Notes under the pieces: generated by a model
Seen by the model: the letters and a program-made list of their open reading frames with translations, nothing else
Database searches by the model: none
What the model was told of the DNA's origin: nothing
Program-made: the position numbers and the translations under genes
Shown: piece by piece, positions 46,051 to 57,068 of the stretch
Layout of the letters: every line of letters starts with the position of its first letter
Position numbering within the stretch: the first letter of the stretch is position 1
DNA from: Rhizopus sp. PT2906
Lineage: Eukaryota > Mucoromycota > Mucoromycetes > Mucorales > Rhizopodaceae
Direction of reading: 5' to 3'
DNA length: 64,000 nucleotides
Assembly (NCBI GenBank): GCA_025529335.1
Contig: JAMYHX010000163.1
Location: forward strand, 1-64,000

Positions 46051-47476
46051 ATGACAGCCACAGAGGTTCTTACTACAATGGATTGCACAAAAACCGAGGC
46101 AATGAAGCCTCCTCTTCCAAAGACACAGATGCCCCCATTGTTCGATCAACCTGTCACTGCGAAGAATTGGTACAAGTTTGTCAATTGGCCACAGTCAATC
46201 TTACTGCTCTCTGCTCCCTTAATTGCTCTCTATGGTATTTTTACTACCGAATTGAAACGACAAACCTTGATTTGGGCCATTGTATATTACTTTATTACTG
46301 GACTTGGTATTACTGCTGGTTATCATCGTATGTGGGCACATCGTGCTTATCGTGGTACTCTCTTACTTCGTTGGATCCTTTGTTTTGCTGGCGCTGGCGC
46401 TGTTGAAGGCTCTATTTATTGGTGGTCTCGCGGCCACCGTGCTCATCACCGATGGACCGATACAGACAAGGACCCTTATAGCGCTCACCGTGGCTTCTTC
46501 TTTTCTCACATCGGCTGGATGCTTGTGCAAAGACCCAAGAACCGCATTGGTTATGCCGATGTTGCTGATCTCAAGGCTGATCCCGTCGTTGCCTTCCAAC
46601 ACAAGCTTTATCCTTATTTTGCCCTAGGAATGGGGTTCCTCTTTCCTACTTTAGTGGCTGGTCTTGGCTGGGGCGATTTTAGAGTAAGCTTCAAATACCG
46701 CTTTTAACAATTATAAACTCATCAATATGATTTATTAGGGTGGATTCTTTTATGCTGCAGTCTTCCGTCTCTGCTTTGTTCACCATGCTACTTTTTGCGT
46801 CAACAGTTTAGCTCACTACTTGGGTGAAGCCTCATTTGATGATCACAACAGCCCTCGTGACCACTGGATTACGGCCATAGCCACTCTTGGAGAAGGATAC
46901 CACAACTTCCATCACCAATTCCCTCAAGATTACCGTAATGCCATCAAGTGGAGTCAATATGATCCTACCAAGTGGTTGATCATCGTCCTCTCTTGGTTCG
47001 GTCTCGCTTATGAACTCAAAGAATTCCCTTCCAATGAAGTTAGCAAAGGCCGTATCTTCATGCAAGAAAAGAAACTGCGCGCTGAAAAGGCCAAACTCAA
47101 CTACGGCACCCCACTCAAGGATTTACCCGTATTCACCTGGGATGAATTCCAATCACTGGTACTGAACGAAAACAAAAAGTGGATCTTGATCGAAGGTGTC
47201 TTGTATGACGTTGGAAAATTCATGAGAGAACATCCTGGTGGTGTCAAGTATCTTTCAACAGCTATTGGTAAAGACATGACAACTGCTTTTAATGGTGGTA
47301 TCTATAACCACTCCAATGGCGCCCGTAACTTGCTCACTTCTCTACGATGTGGTGTGCTCAAGAATGGTATGCAAGTTATGTCAGAATCAGATGCTGCCAA
47401 TGCCACAGCTCATACCTACGATGTATCCTTGGAATATAACTCCAAGATTGCTGATTTCTACAAGAAGAGCGATTAA
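46051..47476 (+). CDS. OLE1: stearoyl-CoA (delta-9) fatty acid desaturase with C-terminal cytochrome b5
   Basis: Two exons (46051-46683 and 46739-47476) give 456 aa. The di-iron histidine boxes are present: HRMWAH (92-97), HRAHH (129-133) and HNFHH (266-270), with the family signature GEGYHNFHH. Four hydrophobic membrane segments surround them (about 49-63, 72-90, 103-121, 190-215). The C-terminal cytochrome b5 domain has the heme motif EHPGG (375-379) and a second ligand in YNHSNG. The enzyme introduces the first double bond into palmitoyl- and stearoyl-CoA at the ER, using the fused b5 as electron donor, as in yeast Ole1 and Mucoromycota desaturases. The single intron falls right after GDFR. 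Base composition is slightly richer in C-ending codons, fitting high expression. Confidence 0.96.
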
Positions 47477-50003
47477 GCTTTTTTCATTTATATATTATAT
47501 GCATTTTTTTTTTCCTGTTGCAGCATTCTCACATTGTATAAAGTAATAAAATATAACTATATCACAGTCAATTATATACATCACTGCCTATTATTCATAA
47601 CTATCAGAATATAAAGAACTTTTCCTAAATCACTGACGAAGTTTGCGGTTAATCGCCTTCATTCTAATAATAGATACATCTTTCCTAACCCAGCCTTATT
47701 TGCCTCCATTTCAACGTGAGACATGGTGCCTACCTGTAAAAACACTTGTCGATTGGTAAAAACCCTGTTTTCAACTTCCCCATAGAGCTGATATTATCGT
47801 TAATAATTTGGAGATTTTGTTTTGATTGATTGAAAGGGCAAAACAATCACTGAAGCTATGAAAGAGCTTTTCCTGTTCAAATTCCTCAAGAACAAAAACC
47901 AATACTATTGTTTCTTTAGTTGAAGCTATAGTTCCATAAATACTGATCAAGAACAAATAAGAAGCAAACGTCCGAACCTCTTTAACCTTTATACCATTTT
48001 CTTGTATTATGTTTGTATGCTGTATTACACTGAATGACTAATGTGTTAATATCTACCATAGTAGGACTAGTCATCTAGTTTGTTTGTACTGTTTCGATGA
48101 CGGCAAGCAAAGGTGGAAGTAGTACAGCAACATGAAAGCCTCCTCTTCCAGTAAGACGCGTATGTTTTATCTCTTTTCATATCATCAAAAGTCCATTTGT
48201 ATTTTTCATTATTTATTAACATCAGCCACATATGGTAGTTTATGCGCATAAATTATTAAGTTTAGCTTCAGACCAAACAGCAGGGATCTGGTCTGCGGAA
48301 GAAAAAGAAGACAGTATAAATGCTCGCGAGTTAAAAACTATCCTGTTTGCACTACAAGCTCATCTACCACAATAGAAGAACTCAATCATACAGATATACT
48401 CGGACAATACAACTGCATCAAAATATGTGAACAAGACAAGGGGAAACATCATCAAAGATTCTTCAAGAATTGGCAATACAAATTTAAGCAGCATGCGGCG
48501 AACACAACGTGAAATTGGTCTGTCACCACATTCCAGGGATTCAGAATACCATGGAAGATCGTCTCAGCCGAAAGAAGATACCTCTGTACGAGTGGGCGTT
48601 ACCATAGAAATGGTTCAAAATAGATGCGTTTGCAGCGATACAGAACAGGAAGCTACCTGTGTACTGGAATCAACTCCCGGATCCCAATGCACAAACAATT
48701 GACGTATTTCACCAAAAGTGGCCGAAGAAGGTACTTTACTTCAATCAACTATGGAAATTAATCCAAAAGGTTTTAAGAAAATTAAAAGAAGACAGAGTCA
48801 AGCAAACAGCGCTGATCATACCGTCGTGACCAACCTAGTATTGATGGAGCTTGCTCATGAGGATGTGATAACTGAGGATACCAATAAAAATGAAACTCAA
48901 TCGCAAATCGTCCTTAGCTGCATAGATGTTATCTCTCAAAAGAGGATGACAGTAAGCTTAACAATTGAAAATATATATACTTTGATGCAGTCGACAAGGA
49001 GCTTACGACCCAAAAGCGGTATATAGATTTTTACATGCACCAGAAATTAGGCTAAATAATGCAAATACGAGTTTATCATAATTACACCTGAATGATCTTG
49101 GTTCTTTGTTGGTCAAACTGACAACATAAAGTTAGAATAAATAACATTTCTTTTTATCTCTTCTTCTTCGTGAAAAGAAACTAACCAACCATGGTAGCTT
49201 GGGCGGGAGCTAGAAAAACTTTCTACACCAAGATTGAGTAGCTACCATATCCTTTGTCGTCTTTTCGGCAACGCTGCTACTACTTTTTTTGTAATCACCA
49301 ATATCCGCCAGCCTGACTGTATACAAAATGACACATTCGGTAAAGGCATGACTAATAGAATCCAAAAGGCGCGACCTACTGAACTCACAAAAGGCAACCC
49401 TGATTTTCTTCATAATGCTAAACTGTGAGTGCCCACTTTCCATTTATATAGAGTGGCTTTGAATATCATGACCGCAGCTACACTCGTTTAATAAAGACTG
49501 GATTATACGCGTCGAATACTTATGCATTGAATGTTACTATAAGGCTAGATGATATGCCTTATTTTATCGAGGTACATTCAATATGTATAAATGAAGGCTC
49601 AAGAAGAAGGATATGTAACTATTGTTTATGATATACTTTAATTCACTTCCTTATTAAACATAACTCTTTTAGTTAAACAACCTGACTACGATATTATCTC
49701 TGAACTCCTTTGGTTTTTTTAGGGATAAATATAAAATAAATGTCTGATTTCACATGTAGAAATAAGACATAGTCACGTTTGAGCTTATAGGCTGGCAGAT
49801 CCATTTCTCGGAAAAAAAGCAAGTCCCTAAAAGGACATCTGTGTTCCCTTCTCTATCTGATAACTTTTTTTGTTAAATTTTTTTCCCGTGTTTTACCTCT
49901 TTTTTCTCTTCTTTTTTTTTTTAATTTGAATTTTAAAGAATTGACATTTTTTATAAAATATCTTTTTCTTTTGGAATTATAAACTTTATCATTTATATAA
50001 AAG
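47477..50003. other. intergenic region dominated by retroelement debris
   Basis: Outside the DIRS-like fragment I can support no gene. Overlapping open frames at 49210-49443 (minus) and 49234-49428 (plus) are shadows of each other with no recognised family. The final 150 bases before the NDH-2 ATG are T-rich and should contain its promoter. Confidence 0.4.
48271..48829 (+). pseudogene. DIRS-like retrotransposon RNase H region, decayed
   Basis: Reading across frames gives a series of RNase H-type motifs: GIWSAEEKEDSINAREL, IYSDNTTASKYVNK, then HHIPGIQNTMEDRLSRKKI, IPLYEWALP, and finally KLKEDRVKQTALIIPS. The order WSAxE..NxREL, SDNTTAxKY, HIPGxxNxxxDxLSR and a W-rich tail matches the RNase H part of DIRS-type (tyrosine recombinase) retroelements, common in Mucoromycota. 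The copy has a frameshift in the GGGGAAACATC region and at least three in-frame stops (for example CAATAGAAG and ATTTAAGC), and ends with TGA where the family has Trp. No reverse transcriptase or recombinase part is recognisable nearby, so it is an inert fragment. Confidence 0.72.
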
Positions 50004-51831
50004 ATGCAATCTGCTACAAGAGCATTCAGAGGTAAGACATGGAGAACCTTGGATTGACACGCGCTTACACATGCTAAATTGTATCTTTCAAAAAAGCGGC
50101 TTATCGACAAGCACCTATTGTGCGACATAACTTTCAAAGATTCAATTCTACTGTGTCATCAAGTCAACCTAAAGCAAAGTATTCTAAATGGAAGGCATTC
50201 AAGACTACAGCCAAGGTAGGCGCAGTTGGCTTTGTTGGTTATACATTCTATAGTAAGTGAATATACGTGTATATGCTGTAAACTTAAACGTTGAACGATG
50301 ATGTATAGCCATGTATGTACATCTTCATCCTACCATGAACCCTGTTCCCCATGACCCCAGCAAAAAGACCATCGTTGTTCTCGGCAGTGGATGGGGATCT
50401 ACATCCTTCTTGAAAGCTATCGATACTGACCTTTACAATGTGATCGTTGTATCACCACGTAACTACTTCTTATTTACTCCTCTCTTGCCCAGCTGTACAG
50501 TCGGTACACTTGACTTCCGTTCTCTGGTCGAACCTATTCGATTCATTACTCGCCATAAGCCTAACGAGGTCAAGGTCTATGAAGCTGAATGTACTGACAT
50601 CAACGCAGAAAAGAAGGAAATTACGATTGTTGGTAAGCTTGTCATCATCATTGCCTCACACGGACACGCAGGGCTGTTTACTAAATTAGGAAAATAGATA
50701 ATTCCGAAATAAAGGGTGAGAGTTCTGTCAGTACCATTGGCTATGACTACCTTGTTGTCGGTGTTGGTGCACAAAGTCAAACATTCGGTATCAAGGGTGT
50801 TGAGGAGCATGGTTGCTTCCTGAAGGAAGTCTGGGACGCTCAAAAGATCCGTAGTAAGCTCATGGATTGTATTGAAACCGCTGCTTTCCCTGGTCAATCT
50901 CCTGAGGAAATAGAACGTTTGCTGCATATGGTTGTCGTTGGTGGTGGCCCTACCGGTATTGAATATGCTGCCGAATTACATGATTTCTTGGTAGATGATC
51001 TGACAGCTTGGTACCCAGGTAAGCAGTAGAGGAGTGCGTTTTAAACACATGGATTCTAATTTCATGATAGAACTTGTTGGCAAGATCAAGATCACGCTTG
51101 TCGAAGCCATGCCAAACGTTCTTCCTGCTTTCTCAAAGCAATTGATTGATTATACCGAATCAACGTTTAAGGAACAAAATATTGAAATTCACACCAAGAC
51201 AATGGTCAAAGAAGTCAAGGAAAAAGAAATTGTCGTCCAACGACCTGATGGCAATGCGGACACAATTCCCTACGGTCTCCTCGTCTGGGCTACCGGTAAC
51301 ACCTCTCGCCCACTGGTCAAAAATCTGATGGCCAAGTACCCCGAAGCTCAAAACGTTCGTCGTGGTTTGGTCGTCGACGACTGGCTTCGAATGGCAGGCG
51401 CCAAGGATATTTATGCACTTGGTGACTGTACCGCCACCAAGTACGCACCTACTGCTCAAGTCGCCTCTCAACAAGGAAAGTATCTTGCCCGTGTCTTTGC
51501 TCAATTACATGCCACAGAGCAGTATGAGGCCGAGCTTGAGGAAGCAGCGACAGAAGAAGAAAAGGCCAAGAAATTACGCAAGCTACAAAAGGCTCAAGAT
51601 ATCAAACCTTTCCACTACACTCATCAAGGTTCTCTCTGTTACATTGGATCAGATAAGGCTATTGCTGATCTTCCTTTGGGACCTGGTAACTTGGCCTCAG
51701 GTGGTGTTGCCACATTCGCTTTTTGGCGTTCCGCTTATCTCTCCAACATCTTTTCTGCACGTAATCGATGGTTAGTCATTACCGATTGGACTAAAAAGAC
51801 TTTCTGGGGACGTGATATCTCTAGAGAATAA
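50004..51831 (+). CDS. mitochondrial alternative NADH dehydrogenase (NDH-2)
   Basis: Five exons (50004-50031, 50097-50252, 50309-50632, 50698-51018, 51071-51831) encode 529 aa. A basic presequence (MQSATRAFRAAYRQAPIVRH) is followed by a membrane-like segment (KVGAVGFVGYTFY). The FAD-binding Rossmann motif is VVLGSGWGSTSFLKAI and the NADH-binding one is MVVVGGGPTGIEYAAEL. Further family blocks are VSPRNYFLFTPLLPS, IYALGDCTATKYAPTAQVA, and the membrane-anchoring C-terminus with RSAYLSNIFSARNRWLVITDW. The enzyme oxidises NADH and reduces ubiquinone without pumping protons. The hydrophobic segment after the presequence resembles external (Nde-type) enzymes, so an intermembrane-space orientation is likely but unproven. 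No EF-hand insertion is seen. Confidence 0.93.
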
Positions 51832-52301
51832 GCTCAGTTTCTCTCTTTTTTTATTGCATAGATGTAATTATTTTAAAAATAATAAATAATTCAAAAAAAA
51901 GGACTTATGATGACAGGCTGATGCATTTGTGTTACATTCAATGTTTATAGAGTGGCTCCCTAATTTGGTGGCTCAGTCATTTATGTAAACAATGACGAAG
52001 CATGATGCCAGATCATATGAGTAAAGAAAAGGAGATAAAAACTTGTAAGATTATATACAACAGTAAGGAAAGGAAAGGAAAGGAAAGAAATGAAGACATA
52101 GGCGGACTTTTTCTAAGCTTTTGTGTAAGCAGTTTATGTTGAATAAGCTTTTGATGTGTAGTAAAGCAATACAATGAGCGTACAGAAGTTCAAATGAGAG
52201 GAATGAATATCCATAAATAGTAACCATAACAACAACAATAACAATTGTATATAAAGTGTCATATTTCATTTTGTCTTTTTCATTATTCATTATTTATTAC
52301 C
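51832..52301. other. intergenic gap and promoter
   Basis: This gap includes a short AAAGG tandem (about 52065-52088) and CAACAACAATAAC before the next gene. Nothing else is visible. Confidence 0.35.
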
Positions 52302-53193
52302 ATGGCAAACAGTACAAAGAGACCATTACCACCTACACCTTCAAATAGAAAATCAATCATTGATCTAAACTATGACACAGAAAATGACATATTGAGTCTG
52401 CAAAAATGTTTAGAGCAAAAAGAGGTAACACATTGATTTGGAATGACACGATGTAGATAACTGAAGACCTTTATAGTCTACCATCAATAATCTGAAAATA
52501 ATTGTAATGGAATGGAAAAAGAAAGCAATAGAATACGAAGCTGCTTATAACGAAGCAAAGCAACAGCTTGAAGAGCGAGAACGGTTCTTGATGAAGCGAC
52601 ATCAAGCAGAGATAGAGGCTCTTACCAAAGCTCAAGTTGACCAAACAAATGAGAATTTAGACTTGTTGCTCAAGCTAGAAAATGAAAACAAACAGCTGAA
52701 ACTGCAGTTACAAAACAACCCCACAAAAGAAGAATACCAGTTGCCTATTCCACCCGTGGCGCCGTTCGTCAGTAACACAAGTCAATTATGTAATACAGCA
52801 GAAGTGGCGAACCAGACAGCCACTGCATCCGTGATAAAAAGCAGAAAGCAGTCAAATGAATTAGTTGAACGAATCAATGTAAGTCTTTTTCTAAACTTTA
52901 TAAAAACGAGGCTAACATGATGCCAAAAGGAAATGATGAATGCAATGGAAGGCACTTTACATGGTATAAAAGATAGCTATAGTCAAACAGTAATGGAAGA
53001 TACAACACCACCGTTAATAAGCGACCTGTCATCCTCAGACGAAGAATATGATGCCCAATCTATAGAGATTATACCCAAGGCAACTAGCAGTAAAAAGAGA
53101 CTGTCCAGTTTCTTTTTTGGTAGCAAACATAAGAAAGACGACATGTTTGTAGAAAAAAAGAAAGCTGTATTTAAAGTGCCTTCTAATAAATAA
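52302..53193 (+). CDS. unknown coiled-coil protein
   Basis: Three exons (52302-52424, 52477-52878, 52930-53193) encode 262 aa. The N-terminus is short and Pro-rich (STKRPLPPTPSNRKS), a possible SH3 ligand. It is followed by a long coiled coil (about residues 32-120; EYEAAYNEAKQQLEERE and related heptads). The second half is polar and ends in a basic cluster: SSKKRLSSFFFGSKHKKDD and KKKAVFKVPSNK, where RLSSFFFG could be a phosphorylated amphipathic or membrane-binding element. I do not recognise a family. The introns preserve frame, and codon use resembles neighbouring genes, so it is a real gene. Confidence 0.75.
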
Positions 53194-54481
53194 CGCTTTC
53201 TTTACTGACAATATCCCTCTTTAATATATGCGCTATTACAATGTGCCGTGTACAACAATGCATTAGCATTTGACAGACTCCTCTTCTTTAAAACCAGTTA
53301 TTTTATCCGATAAAAAATCGCCTAAATAAAGGTGCCATTTCATAACAGAATCGCGTGTACTTGAGGATAAACGGCCTCCATTAGGCACACAAATAATAGT
53401 TCCACATGATGTAAAAGGAATATCATGAAAACAATCAAGTTCATAAACAATAGAGCATGCTATTTTTAAGGCATATCATTGACTGGTATTTTTATCTCAA
53501 TTTTGTTTGTTTACAAGTCAGTCTGTTCTAGCATAGTGCTACAGGATGCTCACTCTTTACTTGGTATATGTCATCATAACGATAATAATCAAACAGATTT
53601 TAAACTGCTAAGCTTATTATGTAGAACAGAATGCTTGGGAGGGTAATTTTGAAAAAAAAAAAAAAAAAAAAAAAAAAGAAAAGAAAAGATCTGCACTATC
53701 ATCTGCAACACAGGACGTCCTTGAGACTTGTATTGCACACCCCTTTTCGGGTGGCTCTAGATGATCCCTTTTATTGTAGCTTTCTTTTACAAGTTGTGAC
53801 TTTAACAGATGACGAGACGGAAGGGAGAGTCTCGTTATCTCTTTGCTTCAAATTTCGGAATCAGACACAGAAAACAGGGCTTACTTTACTTAGAGGGATG
53901 TAATGATATACTTATTGTTATTTACCTTTTACATAATCATGCAGTCTACACGGTTATTTATACATGTATGCCTATAAAGAACAAATAGATATTTCTATAA
54001 AAAGCAAAAACAATTTCATAGACAGCCACCAGCGACAGTTGTAAAGTTTTGTTTGGTCTCCTTTTATCTCCCTTTGCGATACCTAGTCTTTTTCGTGGGT
54101 TCCTTGACTCCTGCCGCGATCGTCACTTTTCATGCATTCAGCTACTCTCTGTGTATAGTGCTTCTTTTCACTTTTTTCTTTTCTTTTGTTAAAGTGACTA
54201 TATGGTGGGTTCTTCAAAAAGAGGCTAGATCTAGTGTAACACATTGTTGCCTAGTGATAAAATGAGGTGCACAATTTAGGCCATTATTTTTACAAGATTA
54301 AAAGGAGAAATAAACAAAAGTTCAAAAAAAAGAGAGAGGGGTGCATTGCAGAAAGTGAACCTTAACGGGGAAAAAAAAAAGAAGCAAGATGTTTTTATTA
54401 AATAACAAAAGCAAAAGATAGAAGAGGGTATAATACATTTATTCATTGGTATATACTATGTATGTGCATATATATTTTTCT
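53194..54481. other. intergenic region with a possible gene fragment
   Basis: The minus strand 53472-53263 is open for about 70 codons (see findings), but no start or further exons can be joined. An A26 run lies at 53652-53677. Other open frames (53631-53903, 54053-54265 plus) show no domain signal and look like chance. Confidence 0.4.
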
Positions 54482-55348
54482 TTAGGCTTTTGACAGACAA
54501 GCGTAATCTATAAAGAAATCAGTTATATGGTTATCGTCATGATGATACATTGAAAATGACGGCATGAGTTGTGACGTTAAGGATAAAGGACGTTCACTCC
54601 AAGGTATTACATCCAAGACAAGTTGCTGATTATCCCTAGAAAGAAATGTACGGTTGAAATACTCTAGAAGCTTCATCAAATCCTTGCTGGTCTTTTCTAA
54701 TAAAACCGGTAATGTCTCATTATCCAAGATTGTATATATTTCGCGTAAGTTATCGCGTATGTATTCATCCATTTCTAAAGATAGTTTTACTGCATTCTGT
54801 TGTAAACAGGTGCTGCTAACTAAGTCGGGTGCTACCTTGCAGTACTCGAGTGCCTTGGTTCGGATGTAACTTTCAAGTGCAGGCCTTCCAAGTTTATCCG
54901 CTAAGCGATCCCATGCAAGCGGTAGATTTCCTTCCGTATGTGCTTGGATCGCCCCAAATATTTGTGCATGAAGGATTTCGAGGTCCATGAGATTATCGGG
55001 TGAAGCGAATGTGTGCTGACGAGAGTCGGATGAAGATGTGCTTGACACTTGAATGTGCTTTTGGAATTGCTCTGCTATGGTTCGATATGTCTTAGTGATG
55101 ATTGTATCTAAATGATCAAATTGCCAGTGAGTAGCAATAAGTTGGGCAAAATGCTCGATTTGAATAGGATAATCTACTGTCAGAGAACATGAATTATCAT
55201 CTATTTTTTCTTCTTCTTCTTGTATGATGGGTGTAAAGTGAGTGTTGGTTATAGTTGTTGTGATTGGAGATGTGATAGAATTAGTAGTGATAGGTAAGGC
55301 ATGGATGAGTGACGTTAATAAAATTAAGAAGAATGACAAGTAGATCAT
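54482..55348 (-). CDS. secreted protein of unknown function
   Basis: One exon encodes 288 aa. Residues 1-17 (MIYLSFFLILLTSLIHA) form a clear signal peptide. A Thr/Ile/Ser-rich segment follows, then an acidic patch (EEEEKIDDNS) and a helical body with four Cys (SCSLTVDYP, EYCKVAPDL, STCLQQNAV, YACLSKA), suggesting disulfides. N-glycosylation sequons include NETLPV and NRTFLS. I recognise no domain; amphipathic helices with a regularly spaced Leu pattern (about 85-240) suggest an all-alpha fold. It lacks a membrane anchor or retention signal, so extracellular or wall-associated location is likely. Confidence 0.8.
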   Translation of the reverse strand: MIYLSFFLILLTSLIHALPITTNSITSPITTTITNTHFTPIIQEEEEKIDDNSCSLTVDYPIQIEHFAQLIATHWQFDHLDTIITKTYRTIAEQFQKHIQVSSTSSSDSRQHTFASPDNLMDLEILHAQIFGAIQAHTEGNLPLAWDRLADKLGRPALESYIRTKALEYCKVAPDLVSSTCLQQNAVKLSLEMDEYIRDNLREIYTILDNETLPVLLEKTSKDLMKLLEYFNRTFLSRDNQQLVLDVIPWSERPLSLTSQLMPSFSMYHHDDNHITDFFIDYACLSKA

Positions 55349-55528
55349 GTTTATTTAGAAAAAAGGAAGAAGAAAGAAAGAGAAAAAAAAAGAGGGTCTT
55401 TTATAGTTAAGAGTATATTCAAAAGTGAGTGAGGCTTCTAAATAGTACACAAAAGTTAAATTTGGAAATTTGTATAATTTTGGTATTTGGCTTAAATTAA
55501 ATGTATAGATCAGCAAAAGCCCACCTTT

Positions 55529-56849
55529 TCAGCCAATTTGAATTTCATTGACCATACGTAATGGTTCAACCATTAGGTAGGCTCTAACTATTTGTTCAAA
55601 ATATTCATCACTTATTTGCATCTATACATAATAAAGAATATATAAACTTGCTTCCCCCCTTTAACTCCTTAATGATCAATGACTTACATGCCGCCCTGGG
55701 GCTACTAAAAATTCTAGACGTCCTGTTTCATTTAATTTCCTTAACCCTAACCAATCGTACACATATAGCGCTTGATCTTCGAGAGGGACGAGGCCATTAT
55801 TTTCATTAAGGACCCAGAACCACTAAGATTATATATGAGATCTGCATTTCCATTGTTTATGATTGGTATAGACTTACAGCTGACTGTGCAGGTTTCACTA
55901 TTTCTTCTTGCACAAATCGAATCAAGATCAATTTCTCTAAAGAGAGCATATTTTCTTTATATTTAAGACTGTCCTTGTGTTGAAGTTCATTGTTGTTATA
56001 AGGTAAAAATGAGCATTTTGTGGTATAATCTATTTCATTGTTACGAACTTCATTGTTATATTAGATTACATAAATGTTCACCTATTAAACTGAGTGGATC
56101 CCGATAATACTGAGTTGGGACGATATTCTTTTGTGCATATTCTGAATAAGCACCACTACGGACAAGGAACCTCATCATCCCACAGAAAGGATCAATTTGA
56201 TTCATACAGTTTGGAATGTCAGATACACCTATTGTTACTATTATTAAACCTTCTAAACAAACAAAGGGAATTTTTAATCAAACCTCCATGTGGAGAACCA
56301 AAGGTAATTAATCGATACATACGCGGTTGATTACATCTCTGTAACAAAGTTCTTCTTTCTGCGGTTAAAAATAGATCTCGAACCCTTTATTATTCATTCT
56401 TTATTTACCTCAAAAATAGACCACCCTGCGCAACACATGACTATTAGATCTGTTGCTTATACTTTTTCTTTTAATACTTGCCTGAGAAAATCCTATAGCA
56501 TTATACCCATTCTGTAGTTCTGGTATAGCTGCCAACTTTTGACATATGCTATCCACTTGTAGGTTGATTTGTCCAAAGTAACCAGCTTTGCGATCTTCTT
56601 CTTCATTCTCAGCCAAACTAACACTGTGCACAAAGGTATCATTTCCCAAATATTTATGAAGTAGAACAGTCATTCGACCCATAGAGTCCGCACTACAGCA
56701 GGTATCACCCATTCCGTGCCAGATAGCCACTTGTGTTTTTATAAGGATCTGCTGTTTTTTATAATTATAATATTTTTATTATATTCCTAACCTGGCCTAT
56801 ATGCATATGCACCTGCACACAATAAATAGAATACACACAGGAACAGCAT
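55529..56849 (-). CDS. PPT1: palmitoyl-protein thioesterase 1
   Basis: Eight minus-strand exons (56849-56792, 56729-56482, 56425-56409, 56351-56284, 56228-56082, 56029-55878, 55822-55688, 55621-55529) give 305 aa, equal to human PPT1 (306). A signal peptide (MLFLCVFYLLCAGAYA) leads to VAIWHGMGDTCC; the nucleophile elbow is GFSQGG (Ser about 101); then LLQRCNQPRMYRLITFGSPHGG, VRSGAYSEYAQKNIVPTQYYRDPL, LYVYDWLGLRKLNETGRLEFL, and APGRHMQISDEYF with the likely catalytic His at about 275. The lysosomal/vacuolar enzyme removes palmitate from S-acylated proteins. Exon 3 has only 17 nt, and the intron before it is GC-AG. The region aligned to the human catalytic Asp reads VQEEIVKPAQ, without Asp. Confidence 0.9.
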
Positions 56850-57068
56850 AAAGAAAAAAAAAAGAGAGAGGGGAGATAAAGAGACAGACTGAGGCAGAAA
56901 TGCTGACCTGCATATGTGCACACCAAAATTTCTTATTCCGGTCAAGTATGTCCGGTGTAACAACGTTCCTACATCTTTAAGCATTCCATAAAGCCAACCA
57001 AATAAGGCCGCTCTGCCTATTCTTTCCCTTCTTTCACTCTTATCAAGGCCATCTAGATAATATCAACC

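Noticed and set aside
48427..49026. Two consecutive open frames as a novel gene
   Set aside because: Motifs in the alternate frame identify the first part as a decayed DIRS-like RNase H; the frames given are out of register with it.
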